The notes below the pieces were generated by a model, which worked only from the letters and a program-made list of their open reading frames with translations, was not told the origin of the DNA and made no database searches. Below are positions 1-9,157 of a DNA stretch of 64,000 bases, in pieces. Source of the DNA: Candidatus Thiodiazotropha endolucinida (GTDB lineage Bacteria > Pseudomonadota > Gammaproteobacteria > Chromatiales > Chromatiaceae); NCBI RefSeq assembly GCF_001715975.1, contig NZ_MARB01000001.1, positions 233,910 to 297,909 on the forward strand, given 5' to 3'. A program made the position numbers and the translations under genes. Every line of letters starts with the position of its first letter. The first letter of the stretch is position 1.

Positions 1-1
1 T

Positions 2-2116
2 GATTGGGATACCTGGTGGGATATTCAACTTGAAGCCGTGAAGGCCTTGGGTATGGCCGGTGACGAGAAGGCGGTTGACGAACTTGTTGCTTTCATCGAT
101 GACGACGCTCAACAGGATATCGAAAACGAGGTCTTGAACGCACTGGTTTCGATTTCCGGTATGGGTCTCGATCGAGTGATAGAACGCTTGCAGGACACAT
201 CGATCAAATCACTCCATCGGCGTCGAGCGGCACGTGCTCTGGCAAATACACGGTTGGTAAAGGCCACCAAGATCCTCGGCCGCTCGCTACAGGACCCGGA
301 TCCGGAAGTGAGGGCCGAAGCCGTCCATGCATTGGCAAGCCAGAATGCGGATCGTTATCTCAGTGCCCTGGTATTGTTGTTACGCGATCAAAACGGAGAG
401 GTCCGTGACGCCGCAATCAAGGCGGTTTCCCATTTGGCGCAACGGGCCAGCGGATCTAAGGCTCTGCAGGAGACGTTGTTGCCGATATTGAACGATCCCA
501 GCAGCCCGGTCAGGGCGACGGTTATGAATGCACTCATGCCCAGCGTTCATAACAAACCGCTTTCACATGAATATTATCAAATCGTGGTATCCGGTAGTTT
601 TGACGACAATGCCGAATCCGCTGCCGCCGCTTGTCGTTTGCTTGGTGAAAACGGGGATCCCGAGGCGATTTCAACACTGTTGGAACATGCTCGAAACCGG
701 GAAGGTCACCCGATGGTGCGCCGGGACGCGATCCTGTCGATTGGCCGGTTTGGTCAGGTTACCGAGGCGATTGTCGAAGTGTTGATGAATGCCGTGGGTG
801 ATTCGCAACAGGCGGTCAGACTGGCAGCGTTGACGACGCTTATGTCATTAGACACGCATCATGTTGAGGCGGATGAGTCGTCACAACCGAAACAGACAAC
901 GATACGTCCACTTTCCATCGTTATTGATGCGGTCCAAGGCTCAATTCGCGTCCCCGATAAAAATGCTACGGTCAAGGAACAGGCAGAAGATGGGATGGAC
1001 CAGCCTGAGGTTTCGGAAACGGAGGTTCAAAATGGTGTCGTAGTCGAATTTGATACCAGCCTGGAGAATACATTCACTGATGCGTCAGCGGATCCTGACT
1101 TACCGAATCAGCCGCCCGTTCCCCAGGAGATCACCGATACGATCAAATTGCCGGATATCCCGGCACAGATCGTCGAGGCCGGTGAGGTGTCGCTCGCCAT
1201 GTCCACCTTGGACGCCATCGCCATGGACAATGTCGATTCGATGTTTGATCAGGAGAAGCCGCAACGGGAAGCGCCTGAGATCGATGAGGCAACTCGGGAA
1301 TACCTCGATGTGGTGGAGGCGAATAAGGCGGAGATGAGAAGAATCCGCGCCAGCAAACGCATGACTCCCGACCAGGATGTGAGACGTCTCGGCACCCGGG
1401 CACTGGCTGTAGCGAATGACGATGAGGCCATTGAAGCATTGATTTTGGCATTGAACGATCAGGATGACCTGATACGCCGGGAAGCGGCTGAAGCGATTGG
1501 CGAAATGGCTCAACGTAATCGTAAGAATCCTAAATTGATGGATGCAGTGGGTACCCTGGTCACCCAACTGGCAGTGGGTGATCTGGAGCAGAAAATCGCC
1601 TGTGCCCGCAGTTTAAGCCTGCTTGGCAACCGAGCTGCGCTGGTACCGTTGACGGAGGCGCTGAAGGATCAGCAGGCCAATGTGCGGGTTGAAACAATTC
1701 ATAGCCTCGCCAGGCTCTGTTGTGACAGTCTGGACCCGGTGCAAGCGGAACATATGGTGGTAAGAGATCTTCCTTCAACCAGCGTGGCGCGAAAACTATT
1801 GGCTTGTCTCGGTGACGACAGTATCGGGGTTAGGGTTGCAGCAACCAGAGGCTTGGCGAAGATCCTGCCGGCCGCAGATGACAAAACCTTAACGCAACAT
1901 GCCGTTGATCGGATTATAGCCAGCGTCATTGAATTTACGGGTGAGGAGGCACGTCAGGTGGGTCAGGCGTTGCGTGCATTTGACACATCAATGATTAACA
2001 AAGCCCTGCTCGTGCAACTCAGGGCAGCCGAGGATAGTGTTAAACGCAGTGTGTTCATTGAAATGATTGAAGAGATACTCAAACCTGACCGGCGGCAGCC
2101 GGATCAGGCTGCCTGA
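2..2116 (+). CDS. HEAT-repeat protein, 5' end outside window
   Basis: The frame is open back to base 2 with no stop and already reads as HEAT helices there, so the gene starts upstream of the window; 704 residues are visible. Two blocks of paired amphipathic helices with repeated VR.EA...L and IRREAAEAIGEMA-like units flank a charged, proline-containing linker of roughly 130 residues (nt about 870-1260). HEAT solenoids are protein-binding scaffolds. No signal peptide can be judged because the N-terminus is missing. The next gene begins 29 nt downstream, so it heads or continues the operon running to about 9157. A scaffold role in assembling a redox enzyme or cofactor is inference from neighbours; no specific partner is visible. 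Confidence 0.85.
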   Translation, partial: DWDTWWDIQLEAVKALGMAGDEKAVDELVAFIDDDAQQDIENEVLNALVSISGMGLDRVIERLQDTSIKSLHRRRAARALANTRLVKATKILGRSLQDPDPEVRAEAVHALASQNADRYLSALVLLLRDQNGEVRDAAIKAVSHLAQRASGSKALQETLLPILNDPSSPVRATVMNALMPSVHNKPLSHEYYQIVVSGSFDDNAESAAAACRLLGENGDPEAISTLLEHARNREGHPMVRRDAILSIGRFGQVTEAIVEVLMNAVGDSQQAVRLAALTTLMSLDTHHVEADESSQPKQTTIRPLSIVIDAVQGSIRVPDKNATVKEQAEDGMDQPEVSETEVQNGVVVEFDTSLENTFTDASADPDLPNQPPVPQEITDTIKLPDIPAQIVEAGEVSLAMSTLDAIAMDNVDSMFDQEKPQREAPEIDEATREYLDVVEANKAEMRRIRASKRMTPDQDVRRLGTRALAVANDDEAIEALILALNDQDDLIRREAAEAIGEMAQRNRKNPKLMDAVGTLVTQLAVGDLEQKIACARSLSLLGNRAALVPLTEALKDQQANVRVETIHSLARLCCDSLDPVQAEHMVVRDLPSTSVARKLLACLGDDSIGVRVAATRGLAKILPAADDKTLTQHAVDRIIASVIEFTGEEARQVGQALRAFDTSMINKALLVQLRAAEDSVKRSVFIEMIEEILKPDRRQPDQAA

Positions 2117-2145
2117 CACCAGGATCGAAACCAGGAGAATAATCC

Positions 2146-2889
2146 ATGAAACAACTACTTGTTGGCATTAGTTTGGCCGGCCTCTGTGCAGTATCGAATG
2201 TTGGATATGCGGCCGCCTATAAAGAGGGTGCGGTGAGCAATGGCGGGACGATTACAGGCAGTGTGAAATTTGCCGGCAAGGATAAGGATCCGAAGGTATA
2301 CAGCATCACCAAGGATAATGATGTCTGCGGAACCGGTCAGCGCAAAATAGACTATGTGCGTGTCAACAACGGTCACTTGATGGATACCGTGGTCTACCTT
2401 GAGAAAGTCAAGGAGGGCAAACCCTTCCCGGCAGATGTGGGTGATGCCAGCATCGATCAGAAGGGGTGTGAGTTCAATCCATTTCTCCAGGTTATGAAAA
2501 ACAAGAGCAAGCTGTCAGCCGTCAATTCCGATCCTGTGTTGCACAATATCCATACCTACGAATTGATTCGAGGCGATGCCAAGGGGCCGAAGAAGACGCT
2601 GACGAATGTCAGTCAGCCTGACCCGGGCACGGTCACAAATACCATCAAGATGAAAAGAGGACCGGCGATCAAAGTGGAATGTGACGCCCATGATTTCATG
2701 CATGGTTTCGTTTTTGTGGCAAAGAATCCCTATTTCGCCAAAGTTGCGGAAGACGGCACTTTCAGCATCGGTGACGTGCCTCCCGGTTCATACACGATCA
2801 AGGTCTGGCATGGCATGCTCAAGAATAAGAAGGCTAAGGTCAAGGTGGAAGCCGGCGGAACCGCCACAGTCGATTTCACATTTAAATAA
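2146..2889 (+). CDS. Secreted cupredoxin-like protein with C-terminal carboxypeptidase-regulatory-like fold
   Basis: 247 residues. Residues 1-23 form a signal peptide ending near YAAA. A plastocyanin-like ligand set is visible: H133 (HNIH), C179, H182 and M185 in the CxxHxxM arrangement, suggesting a type 1 copper site. The last 50 residues (DGTFSIGDVPPGSYTIKVWH) match the pattern of carboxypeptidase-regulatory / DUF4198-like beta domains often labelled methylamine utilization proteins. The product should be periplasmic and could carry electrons or copper. Start ATG follows AGGAG and an in-frame stop lies 6 nt upstream. It sits between the HEAT gene and a tiny membrane protein gene in one operon. 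Copper binding is predicted from residues only. Confidence 0.8.
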   Translation: MKQLLVGISLAGLCAVSNVGYAAAYKEGAVSNGGTITGSVKFAGKDKDPKVYSITKDNDVCGTGQRKIDYVRVNNGHLMDTVVYLEKVKEGKPFPADVGDASIDQKGCEFNPFLQVMKNKSKLSAVNSDPVLHNIHTYELIRGDAKGPKKTLTNVSQPDPGTVTNTIKMKRGPAIKVECDAHDFMHGFVFVAKNPYFAKVAEDGTFSIGDVPPGSYTIKVWHGMLKNKKAKVKVEAGGTATVDFTFK

Positions 2890-2892
2890 GCC

Positions 2893-3024
2893 ATGTTGTC
2901 GAATCCTGCAAATACCGATAAGCGGCAGTGGCGCATAAGCCTGATGGACACGATGGCCATCATCGCCGCGATCATCAACATGTTGGTAATCGGTATTATC
3001 GTTGGCTACTGGTTTATGCGGTAA
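2893..3024 (+). CDS. Small single-span membrane protein (43 aa)
   Basis: A 43-codon frame starts 3 nt after the cupredoxin-like gene. Residues 1-17 are polar (MLSNPANTDKRQWRISLMD), then about 22 hydrophobic residues (AIIAAIINMLVIGIIVGYWF) form one membrane helix ending in MR. The position inside a tightly packed operon and the clear amphipathic design support a real gene. No family is recognised. A role as a membrane anchor or assembly subunit for a neighbour is a guess. Confidence 0.6.
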   Translation: MLSNPANTDKRQWRISLMDTMAIIAAIINMLVIGIIVGYWFMR

Positions 3025-3084
3025 TCCGACACATATGGGGGTAGTCTGAGTTCCGCTCCCAACAGATCGAGAGAGGCATCGATC

Positions 3085-5373
3085 ATGAGTGCACAGGTTC
3101 GTTCGGAGAAACAGGCGTCTGATTCATTGCCCGGTTATGAATCGATTTTATTGGCAGTGGACTCTTCCGACCACTCCAACCGCGGCATCCTCGAAGCCGT
3201 GAAACTGGTTGATGCATTCAACAGCAGGCTTACCGCCGCCCATGTCTATGCAGCCAAGCTGCACGACCTGCGCTTTCGTCAGATGGAGGGGGGGTTGCCG
3301 GAACAGTTTCGCGCAGAGCAAGAGCTGGAACGACAAAGGGATGTGCATGACGATCTGATCACCCGCGGACTCTCGATCATTACCGACTCCTATCTGGATC
3401 AGGTTGATCAGGCTGTTGAAGATGAGGCCATCCCTGTTGCGCGACGCTCCCTGGAGGGAAAGAACTACCGCGAACTGACGAATGAGGCCAACAGCGGCGA
3501 ATATGATCTCCTGGTAATGGGCGCCCTGGGGCTGGGGGCCGTTAAAGGGAGTCGTCTGGGTACCGTCTGTCAGCGTGTCACCCGCCGATCACGCATCGAT
3601 ACGCTGGTTATCAAGAATCCCACACAATCGCTTGAACAGGGGCCGATCGTGGTGGGTATCGATGGATCTGCCAAGTCATATGGCGGGCTGTTGACATCAC
3701 TTTCACTGGCCAGGGCATGGGGGGTCGAAGTGAAAGCGGTCTCCGCATTCGATCCCTATTACCACTATGTGGCATTCAACCGGATCGCCGGTGTGCTATC
3801 GGATGAGGCGGGCAAGGTGTTCAAGTTCAAGGAGCAGGAAAAACTCCATGAGGAGATCATCGATTCCGGGTTGGCGAAAATCTACCAGGGACATCTGGCG
3901 GTCGCCCGGGCTGTCGCCGGCGATTATGGCATGGAGATCGAGACGGTGCTGCTGGATGGCAAACCGCATGAAGTCATCAATCGCTACCTGGCTGGCGTGA
4001 AGCCATCCCTGCTGATATTGGGGACGACGGGCATCCATGCCGATGGTGAACTGGATATCGGCGGTAACAGCGAGTATCTGCTTAACGATGTCGAGTGTGC
4101 CGTGCTGCTCAGCCAACGTAAGTACAGCCCTCAGGTTGATCGTCTTGCCTCCGTATCGACATCCTGGACCCATGAAGCGGAACAGCGTATGCAGCGGGTT
4201 CCCTCTTTTGTTCGGAGTATGGCGCGGATGGCGATTCTCAGATATGCCCAGGAGAAGGGACATACCGTGATCAGCGAAAAGATTGTTGAAGAGGCCACTG
4301 CTCAGCTGATGCCGGGACATGCCGAGCAGGCGATGTCGGAGATCGTCGGGGCCTATGACCGTGGCGAACTGAATCACAAGCCTGACGCCAAGGCGGCAAT
4401 ACGCTGGAGCGAGGCGGCGACAAAACTACTGCTGAGTATCGATGATCTCAGTCTGCGCGGCAATCTCAGTATGCGGGCCGAAAAAAAGGCCAGGGCCGCA
4501 GACAGCCTTCAGGTTGAAGCGGTGCATATTCAAGGCTTTCTTGATGAGGGCATAGCAGTAAAAGGGGAGGCGCCTGTTGTAACGACCCAACCATCCGAAT
4601 CCAACCCGGATGAAAAGGGCATCTCCCCGCCTGATTTTCAGTGGCATGCCGCAGCGCTGGCGCGTCTGATGCGGGTGCCTGAGGGATTCATGCGCGACAG
4701 TTCCAGACAGCGTATCGAGTTGTATGCGCAACGTCAGGGAATTTCAGAGATCAGTCTCGAGACAGCTGAAGCCGGGCTGGCTGAGGCCCGCAAGGCCATG
4801 CAAGGGATGCAGAGTGACAAGCAGCCCGATCCAACGGGGGCTCAGCGCACCGGCGCCTGTCCATTCGCCGCACCCGATATGGCAGTGGCCAATAAGGACA
4901 ATACATCAGCATCCGGTACCCCTTCATGGACAGCCGAAGCCAAGGCGAAACTACAGTCTGTACCGATCGGATTCTGCCGTGATATGACTGTTAGCGCCGC
5001 TGATTCGATTGCCCGTCACCAGGGTGTTGAGACGGTGGACGACCGCTTTCTCTCCCAGGTGCTGGATACCATTAAAAACGGATCGGCAGCTGTTGAGACA
5101 AGCCTGCCCTGGAGTGAGGAGGCGACACTTCGACTGCAAAAGGTTCCCGATTTTGTGCGTGGCATGCTGGTGCGTGAGATCGAAGGCTGGGTGGACCGAG
5201 AGGGTGGGTCCTCGGTTGGGTTGGAAGCAGTGGATGCGGTTAAGGCGCAGTGGCGGCAGCGGGGCGTATTCCACCTTGACCCAAATGATCCCAGAAGTCG
5301 GATGCAGGGCAGTGCAGAGACTTCATCCCCAGCAGCGGATACGGACGAATCCAAGCCGGGTCGGTTCCAATGA
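3085..5373 (+). CDS. Double universal stress protein with C-terminal PCP_red-like repeats
   Basis: 762 residues. Two Usp domains come first (about 17-175 and 185-340; each ends in a nucleotide-binding-like GxxG segment such as VMGALGLGAVKGSR). The C-terminal half has five copies of a helical repeat with the pattern W..EA...L..VP.F.R......E..A...G, starting near W361, W441 (degenerate), W520, W615 and W676. This matches the PCP_red domain (Pfam 'Proto-chlorophyllide reductase 57 kD subunit') known from the C-terminus of BchB/ChlB. No signal peptide, so cytoplasmic. Its last codons overlap the radical SAM gene by ATGA, and that protein carries the same repeats, so the two very likely act together. 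The combination has no function known to me. Confidence 0.85.
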   Translation: MSAQVRSEKQASDSLPGYESILLAVDSSDHSNRGILEAVKLVDAFNSRLTAAHVYAAKLHDLRFRQMEGGLPEQFRAEQELERQRDVHDDLITRGLSIITDSYLDQVDQAVEDEAIPVARRSLEGKNYRELTNEANSGEYDLLVMGALGLGAVKGSRLGTVCQRVTRRSRIDTLVIKNPTQSLEQGPIVVGIDGSAKSYGGLLTSLSLARAWGVEVKAVSAFDPYYHYVAFNRIAGVLSDEAGKVFKFKEQEKLHEEIIDSGLAKIYQGHLAVARAVAGDYGMEIETVLLDGKPHEVINRYLAGVKPSLLILGTTGIHADGELDIGGNSEYLLNDVECAVLLSQRKYSPQVDRLASVSTSWTHEAEQRMQRVPSFVRSMARMAILRYAQEKGHTVISEKIVEEATAQLMPGHAEQAMSEIVGAYDRGELNHKPDAKAAIRWSEAATKLLLSIDDLSLRGNLSMRAEKKARAADSLQVEAVHIQGFLDEGIAVKGEAPVVTTQPSESNPDEKGISPPDFQWHAAALARLMRVPEGFMRDSSRQRIELYAQRQGISEISLETAEAGLAEARKAMQGMQSDKQPDPTGAQRTGACPFAAPDMAVANKDNTSASGTPSWTAEAKAKLQSVPIGFCRDMTVSAADSIARHQGVETVDDRFLSQVLDTIKNGSAAVETSLPWSEEATLRLQKVPDFVRGMLVREIEGWVDREGGSSVGLEAVDAVKAQWRQRGVFHLDPNDPRSRMQGSAETSSPAADTDESKPGRFQ

Positions 5374-7409
5374 ACAACAGCGACCTGTTTCTGCTGGCCG
5401 TAAATCTGACCCGCCGCTGTAACCTCGCTTGTGCTCACTGTTACATGGATGCCGATACCCGCATGGGTGGTGGAAGTGATGAGTTGAGTACGGTTGAAAT
5501 CACGCAACTACTCGATGAGATCGCCTCCCGAACGACAGAAACCATGGTGGTCTTGACCGGTGGTGAGCCGTTGCTGCGTCGGGATCTGGAGTTATTGGTT
5601 GCACACGGCAGCGGGCTTGGACTGTCTATGGTCGTCGGTACCAATGGGGTGTTGCTCAATGAAGATCGGGTCAAGGCACTGAAGCAGGCGGGCGTATTGG
5701 GGATGGGGATCAGCCTGGACTCCCTGGATGCTCAAAGCCACGACAACTTTCGCGGCTGTCCGGGCAGCTGGGAAAGAACCCTTGCCGGCATGGATCTCTG
5801 CCGCCAGCATGACCTTCCGTTTCAAGTCCACTTTTCGGTGACGGAACAGAATGCCCATGAAGTCGATTCGATGATCGACTTTGCCAAGGCCGTGGGTGCG
5901 TATGTGTTGAATGTCTTTTTTCTGATCTGTACCGGCCGGGGCGAGTCAATGTCGGATATCACGCCGGCCCGATATGAACAGGTTTTGTTGCAACTGGTAC
6001 AGGCCCAGGAAAAGACAGAGGATCTGATCGTGCGTGCCCGTTGCGCACCGCATTTCAAACGGGTGGCCTACCAGTCGAATCCTGAATCCAGCATGACCCT
6101 TGCTCAGGGCTATGAGGGGGGTGGATGTCTGGCTGGTATTCACTGTTGCCGGATCACACCGGAGGGCGGGGTCACGGCTTGTCCCTATATTCCTGATGAG
6201 GAGGGATCGATCCGAATCGGAAGCTTCTGGGAGATTTGGGATCAAACGCCGACTTTCGGCCTGCTGCGTCACCCCAAACTGGAAGGTAAGTGCGGCAAGT
6301 GCGAATACCAAAAGCTGTGCGGCGGTTGTCGGGCGCGGCCGCTTGCCATGGGCGGCACATTGATGGATGCAGACCCCTGGTGTGGTCACTATCCGTCCGG
6401 TGAGCCGGTTATCGAACCCCTGAGGGAATCGCAAGACAGCTCGGTGATCTGGAGCAGTGAGGCTGAACAGCGGCTGTCACACGTGCCGGGGTTCCTGCGC
6501 AAAATGGTACGCAAACGTGCCGAGTCCTATGTCAGCGAACTGGGTGAGAAAATTGTCACCACGGAGCATATGGCTGTTTTGGCGGCGAAACGCTTCGGCG
6601 ACAAATTTCCAGCCAAACGTCCCCCCCACGCCAGCAGTGACCATGCGGAGACATTCGCGGAGTTTTCCACCAGCGGCTTTGCCTGGACCCAGGAGGCCAG
6701 AGCCTACCTGGATGCACTACCGGGTTTTCTGCGCGAAGGGGTCTTCGCCGTTGCGGAGGATGTTGCGCGCGAAGAGGGTCGTCTGGAAGTGAATATCAAA
6801 CTCCTGCAGCGCTTGGAGGAAGAGGATACGCCAGGTCGCAAACTCCCTTGGGAAGTCGCCGCTGAAACGCTGTTGTCGAGGAATCTGGCTGATCGACCAC
6901 CCCAAGTCAAAATGTTTGTTCAACCCAGCGTGGAAGCTGCTGCCGAACGGGAGGCCAAGCGCCGCCATGCGATAGTTGTTTCGGCCGATGATGTCGCAAG
7001 GATCATAGAGACAGGGCTTGCGGGTGTGGAATGGGAGCAAGAGGCGCTCGAGCGTGTGGAATCGGCGCCTGAGTTTGTCCGCGGCGGTATCAAGAAGGCT
7101 GCGGAATTCGGTGCCCGTCGTGAGGGGCTTTCAGTAATTACGTCCGAGGATCTGACCCGCTTTCGCAACCGGGCAATGATGAAAGCGGTGCGCCGTATGA
7201 AAGGATTTGGTATGCAGGAGTTGAATTTCGATGCCTTTACCATCGCTAAACAGCGCGTACCGCGTTTGAAGGAAAATCTTCAGGCTGAAAAACGTTTTGC
7301 CGAGATCAAGCGCTATGTGGAATCTAAACAGGCCCCCGACGGGAGCGGGCTCGGTCTGTTGGACAGGGATTTGCTTGAAAAGATGAAGGCGGAGTTAAGA
7401 CGCAAATGA
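5370..7409 (+). CDS. Radical SAM/SPASM protein of AhbD/NirJ type with C-terminal PCP_red-like repeats
   Basis: 679 residues. The radical SAM cluster motif C17-x3-C21-x2-C24 (CNLACAHC) opens the protein, GGEPLLR follows, and a SPASM-type Cys region runs from about C253 to residue 340, including CGKC (C308 onward) and the CGGCRAR motif typical of haem-modifying enzymes AhbC, AhbD and NirJ. The rest holds three PCP_red-like repeats beginning near W361, W439 and W555, the same module as in the upstream protein. Family members modify tetrapyrrole side chains or peptides. A haem-related substrate is inferred from the CGGCRAR motif and the protoporphyrinogen-oxidase-like gene next door, which it overlaps by 4 nt. 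The substrate is unknown. Confidence 0.85.
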   Translation: MNNSDLFLLAVNLTRRCNLACAHCYMDADTRMGGGSDELSTVEITQLLDEIASRTTETMVVLTGGEPLLRRDLELLVAHGSGLGLSMVVGTNGVLLNEDRVKALKQAGVLGMGISLDSLDAQSHDNFRGCPGSWERTLAGMDLCRQHDLPFQVHFSVTEQNAHEVDSMIDFAKAVGAYVLNVFFLICTGRGESMSDITPARYEQVLLQLVQAQEKTEDLIVRARCAPHFKRVAYQSNPESSMTLAQGYEGGGCLAGIHCCRITPEGGVTACPYIPDEEGSIRIGSFWEIWDQTPTFGLLRHPKLEGKCGKCEYQKLCGGCRARPLAMGGTLMDADPWCGHYPSGEPVIEPLRESQDSSVIWSSEAEQRLSHVPGFLRKMVRKRAESYVSELGEKIVTTEHMAVLAAKRFGDKFPAKRPPHASSDHAETFAEFSTSGFAWTQEARAYLDALPGFLREGVFAVAEDVAREEGRLEVNIKLLQRLEEEDTPGRKLPWEVAAETLLSRNLADRPPQVKMFVQPSVEAAAEREAKRRHAIVVSADDVARIIETGLAGVEWEQEALERVESAPEFVRGGIKKAAEFGARREGLSVITSEDLTRFRNRAMMKAVRRMKGFGMQELNFDAFTIAKQRVPRLKENLQAEKRFAEIKRYVESKQAPDGSGLGLLDRDLLEKMKAELRRK

Positions 7410-8812
7410 GCAGCGCCTCCGTACTGATCATCGGCGGTGGTATATCCGGGCTTTCTACGGCCTGGTGGTTGGCGCAACAAGGGATTGGGGTTGAGATCTG
7501 GGAGGCGGACGATCAACCGGGCGGCTTGATACGGACAACCCGGGAGGCGGGCTATACCAGTGAGCGTGCAGCCGGCCTGGTGGTGAACTTCAGGAAGGAA
7601 GTCGACCAGGTGATACTTCAGACAGGGCTGATGCGGAGAAAACGACTGCGAGACGAGTCACTGAAGCGGTATCTGGTGCACCGGGGTGATTTGGTCGAAG
7701 TGCCCATGTTGATGCCGGCACTGCTGGCTTCGCCGCTGTGGAGCCTTCCGGCCAAACTGCGGCTAATGGCTGAAATCCTGATACCGAGGGGCCGCAGGGA
7801 CGATGAGTCGGTCTCTACATTCATAAGGCGTCGCTTGGGTCGGGAAATACTCGACACAGCGATGGACCCATTTGTCTCGGGGACCCTGGCCTCCGATCCG
7901 GATCTGGCCGAGGCCAGGTCGGTACTCCCCAGGCTCAAGGCACTGGAAAGGCGCTACGGCAGCCTGATCTTGGGCATGATGATCAATCGTGTGCTGAAAC
8001 GTCGTCGGGCGAACAAGGCGGATACGTTCTCATTTTCGGGGGGTATGTCGGCACTGATCGAGGCACTGGCGGCAACACCCGGTGTGACCCTGCGCTGCGG
8101 CATGCGTGTCGAATCCGTGATCAGAAAAGGAGACTGTTGGCAGGTAAAAGCAGATCAAGCGGGGGTACAGTATCAGAAGTGGGTACCCCGCTTGGTGTTG
8201 AGCACCCCGGCCGATATCAGCGCTGACCTGCTGATGCAGACAGATACGGTTCTGGGGCGGCTGCTGGCGCAGATAGCGTATGCGCCGGTGGCGGTATTGC
8301 ACATCGGTCTGCCGAGCAGTGGGATCAAACACCCGCTGGACGGCACCGGTTTTCTTGTGTCTCGCGAGAACGGTTTGGCATTCAATGGCAATCTCTGGAT
8401 GAGCCGGCTGTTTCCGGAAAGAACGCCAACTGACAGAACGCTGTTGACCACCTATCTGGGTGGTGTCCGTCACCCGCAGCAGGTTGACCTGAGCGATGAA
8501 CAGTTGGCAACGGTTGTTCTCTCCGAATTAAAGCCTTTGCTCGGTATCACGGCTTCAGCCGAATACGTCAGGGTTGACCGTCACCGCAGGGGGTTACCTC
8601 TCTATCACGGTCAATACCAGGCACGCCTGGAAAAGATAGAACATCGCTTGGATAGTCTGCCTGGTCTCTATCTCAACGGTAACTACCAACACGGCGTCTC
8701 TGTCAGAGAACGGCTGTACCAAGGCCACCGGCTGGCGCAAAAAATAGCTGTTAAACTGAACACAGGAGAGCGATTGTTCAGCCGGGAGCCGTCGTTTGTT
8801 CTGGCGAGATGA
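7406..8812 (+). CDS. Protoporphyrinogen oxidase-like FAD-dependent amine oxidase family protein
   Basis: 468 residues. The N-terminus has the dinucleotide-binding motif GGGISGLSTAWWLA, then an acidic residue and the second glycine motif DDQPGGLIRT, as in FAD-dependent HemY/HemG-type porphyrinogen oxidases and amine oxidases. The C-terminal LPGLYLNGNYQHGVSVRERLYQG segment matches the end of that fold, where the second half of the FAD site is formed. The family oxidises porphyrinogens or related substrates. Start overlaps the radical SAM gene (ATGA). Whether it serves general haem synthesis or a modified tetrapyrrole for this cluster cannot be decided here; the context favours a dedicated role. 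Confidence 0.8.
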   Translation: MSSASVLIIGGGISGLSTAWWLAQQGIGVEIWEADDQPGGLIRTTREAGYTSERAAGLVVNFRKEVDQVILQTGLMRRKRLRDESLKRYLVHRGDLVEVPMLMPALLASPLWSLPAKLRLMAEILIPRGRRDDESVSTFIRRRLGREILDTAMDPFVSGTLASDPDLAEARSVLPRLKALERRYGSLILGMMINRVLKRRRANKADTFSFSGGMSALIEALAATPGVTLRCGMRVESVIRKGDCWQVKADQAGVQYQKWVPRLVLSTPADISADLLMQTDTVLGRLLAQIAYAPVAVLHIGLPSSGIKHPLDGTGFLVSRENGLAFNGNLWMSRLFPERTPTDRTLLTTYLGGVRHPQQVDLSDEQLATVVLSELKPLLGITASAEYVRVDRHRRGLPLYHGQYQARLEKIEHRLDSLPGLYLNGNYQHGVSVRERLYQGHRLAQKIAVKLNTGERLFSREPSFVLAR

Positions 8813-8824
8813 CGGACGCGGCAA

Positions 8825-9157
8825 ATGGCAAGGCATGAGGCTCCACAGACGGCAGATGCAGCACCGTTTCACCCCGTCAGATTGATCCTGATCATTCTGT
8901 TGATTCTGTTCTCGATCTCCATGGCGGCGCAGTGGTATGGCGAGAACGTCACCATGCCTCGATATTGTCAATATCCCGGTGATGTGATCGGGCGCGTTAG
9001 GCAGGTTTTGAACGAGAAAGAACCTGCCGGTGAGGGTGATCGCAAACCCTACATAATCGCTGCCAGGTTGATGTTTCTTGTGCCGCGCCACAATGACGAA
9101 AAGCAAAATGATTATATCTTGAGACTGCAACAGCATATCGATAAACAATGCCGATAA
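8825..9157 (+). CDS. Small membrane protein of unknown function (110 aa)
   Basis: 110 residues with one hydrophobic helix near residues 19-36 (LILIILLILFSISMAAQW) followed by a polar domain with two cysteines (PRYCQYPG and the final KQCR), predicted to face the periplasm. It begins 13 nt after the oxidase gene and overlaps the sensor kinase start by 10 nt, so it joins the two groups of genes. No family recognised. It could be an accessory of the kinase or the last member of the PCP_red cluster. Confidence 0.65.
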   Translation: MARHEAPQTADAAPFHPVRLILIILLILFSISMAAQWYGENVTMPRYCQYPGDVIGRVRQVLNEKEPAGEGDRKPYIIAARLMFLVPRHNDEKQNDYILRLQQHIDKQCR

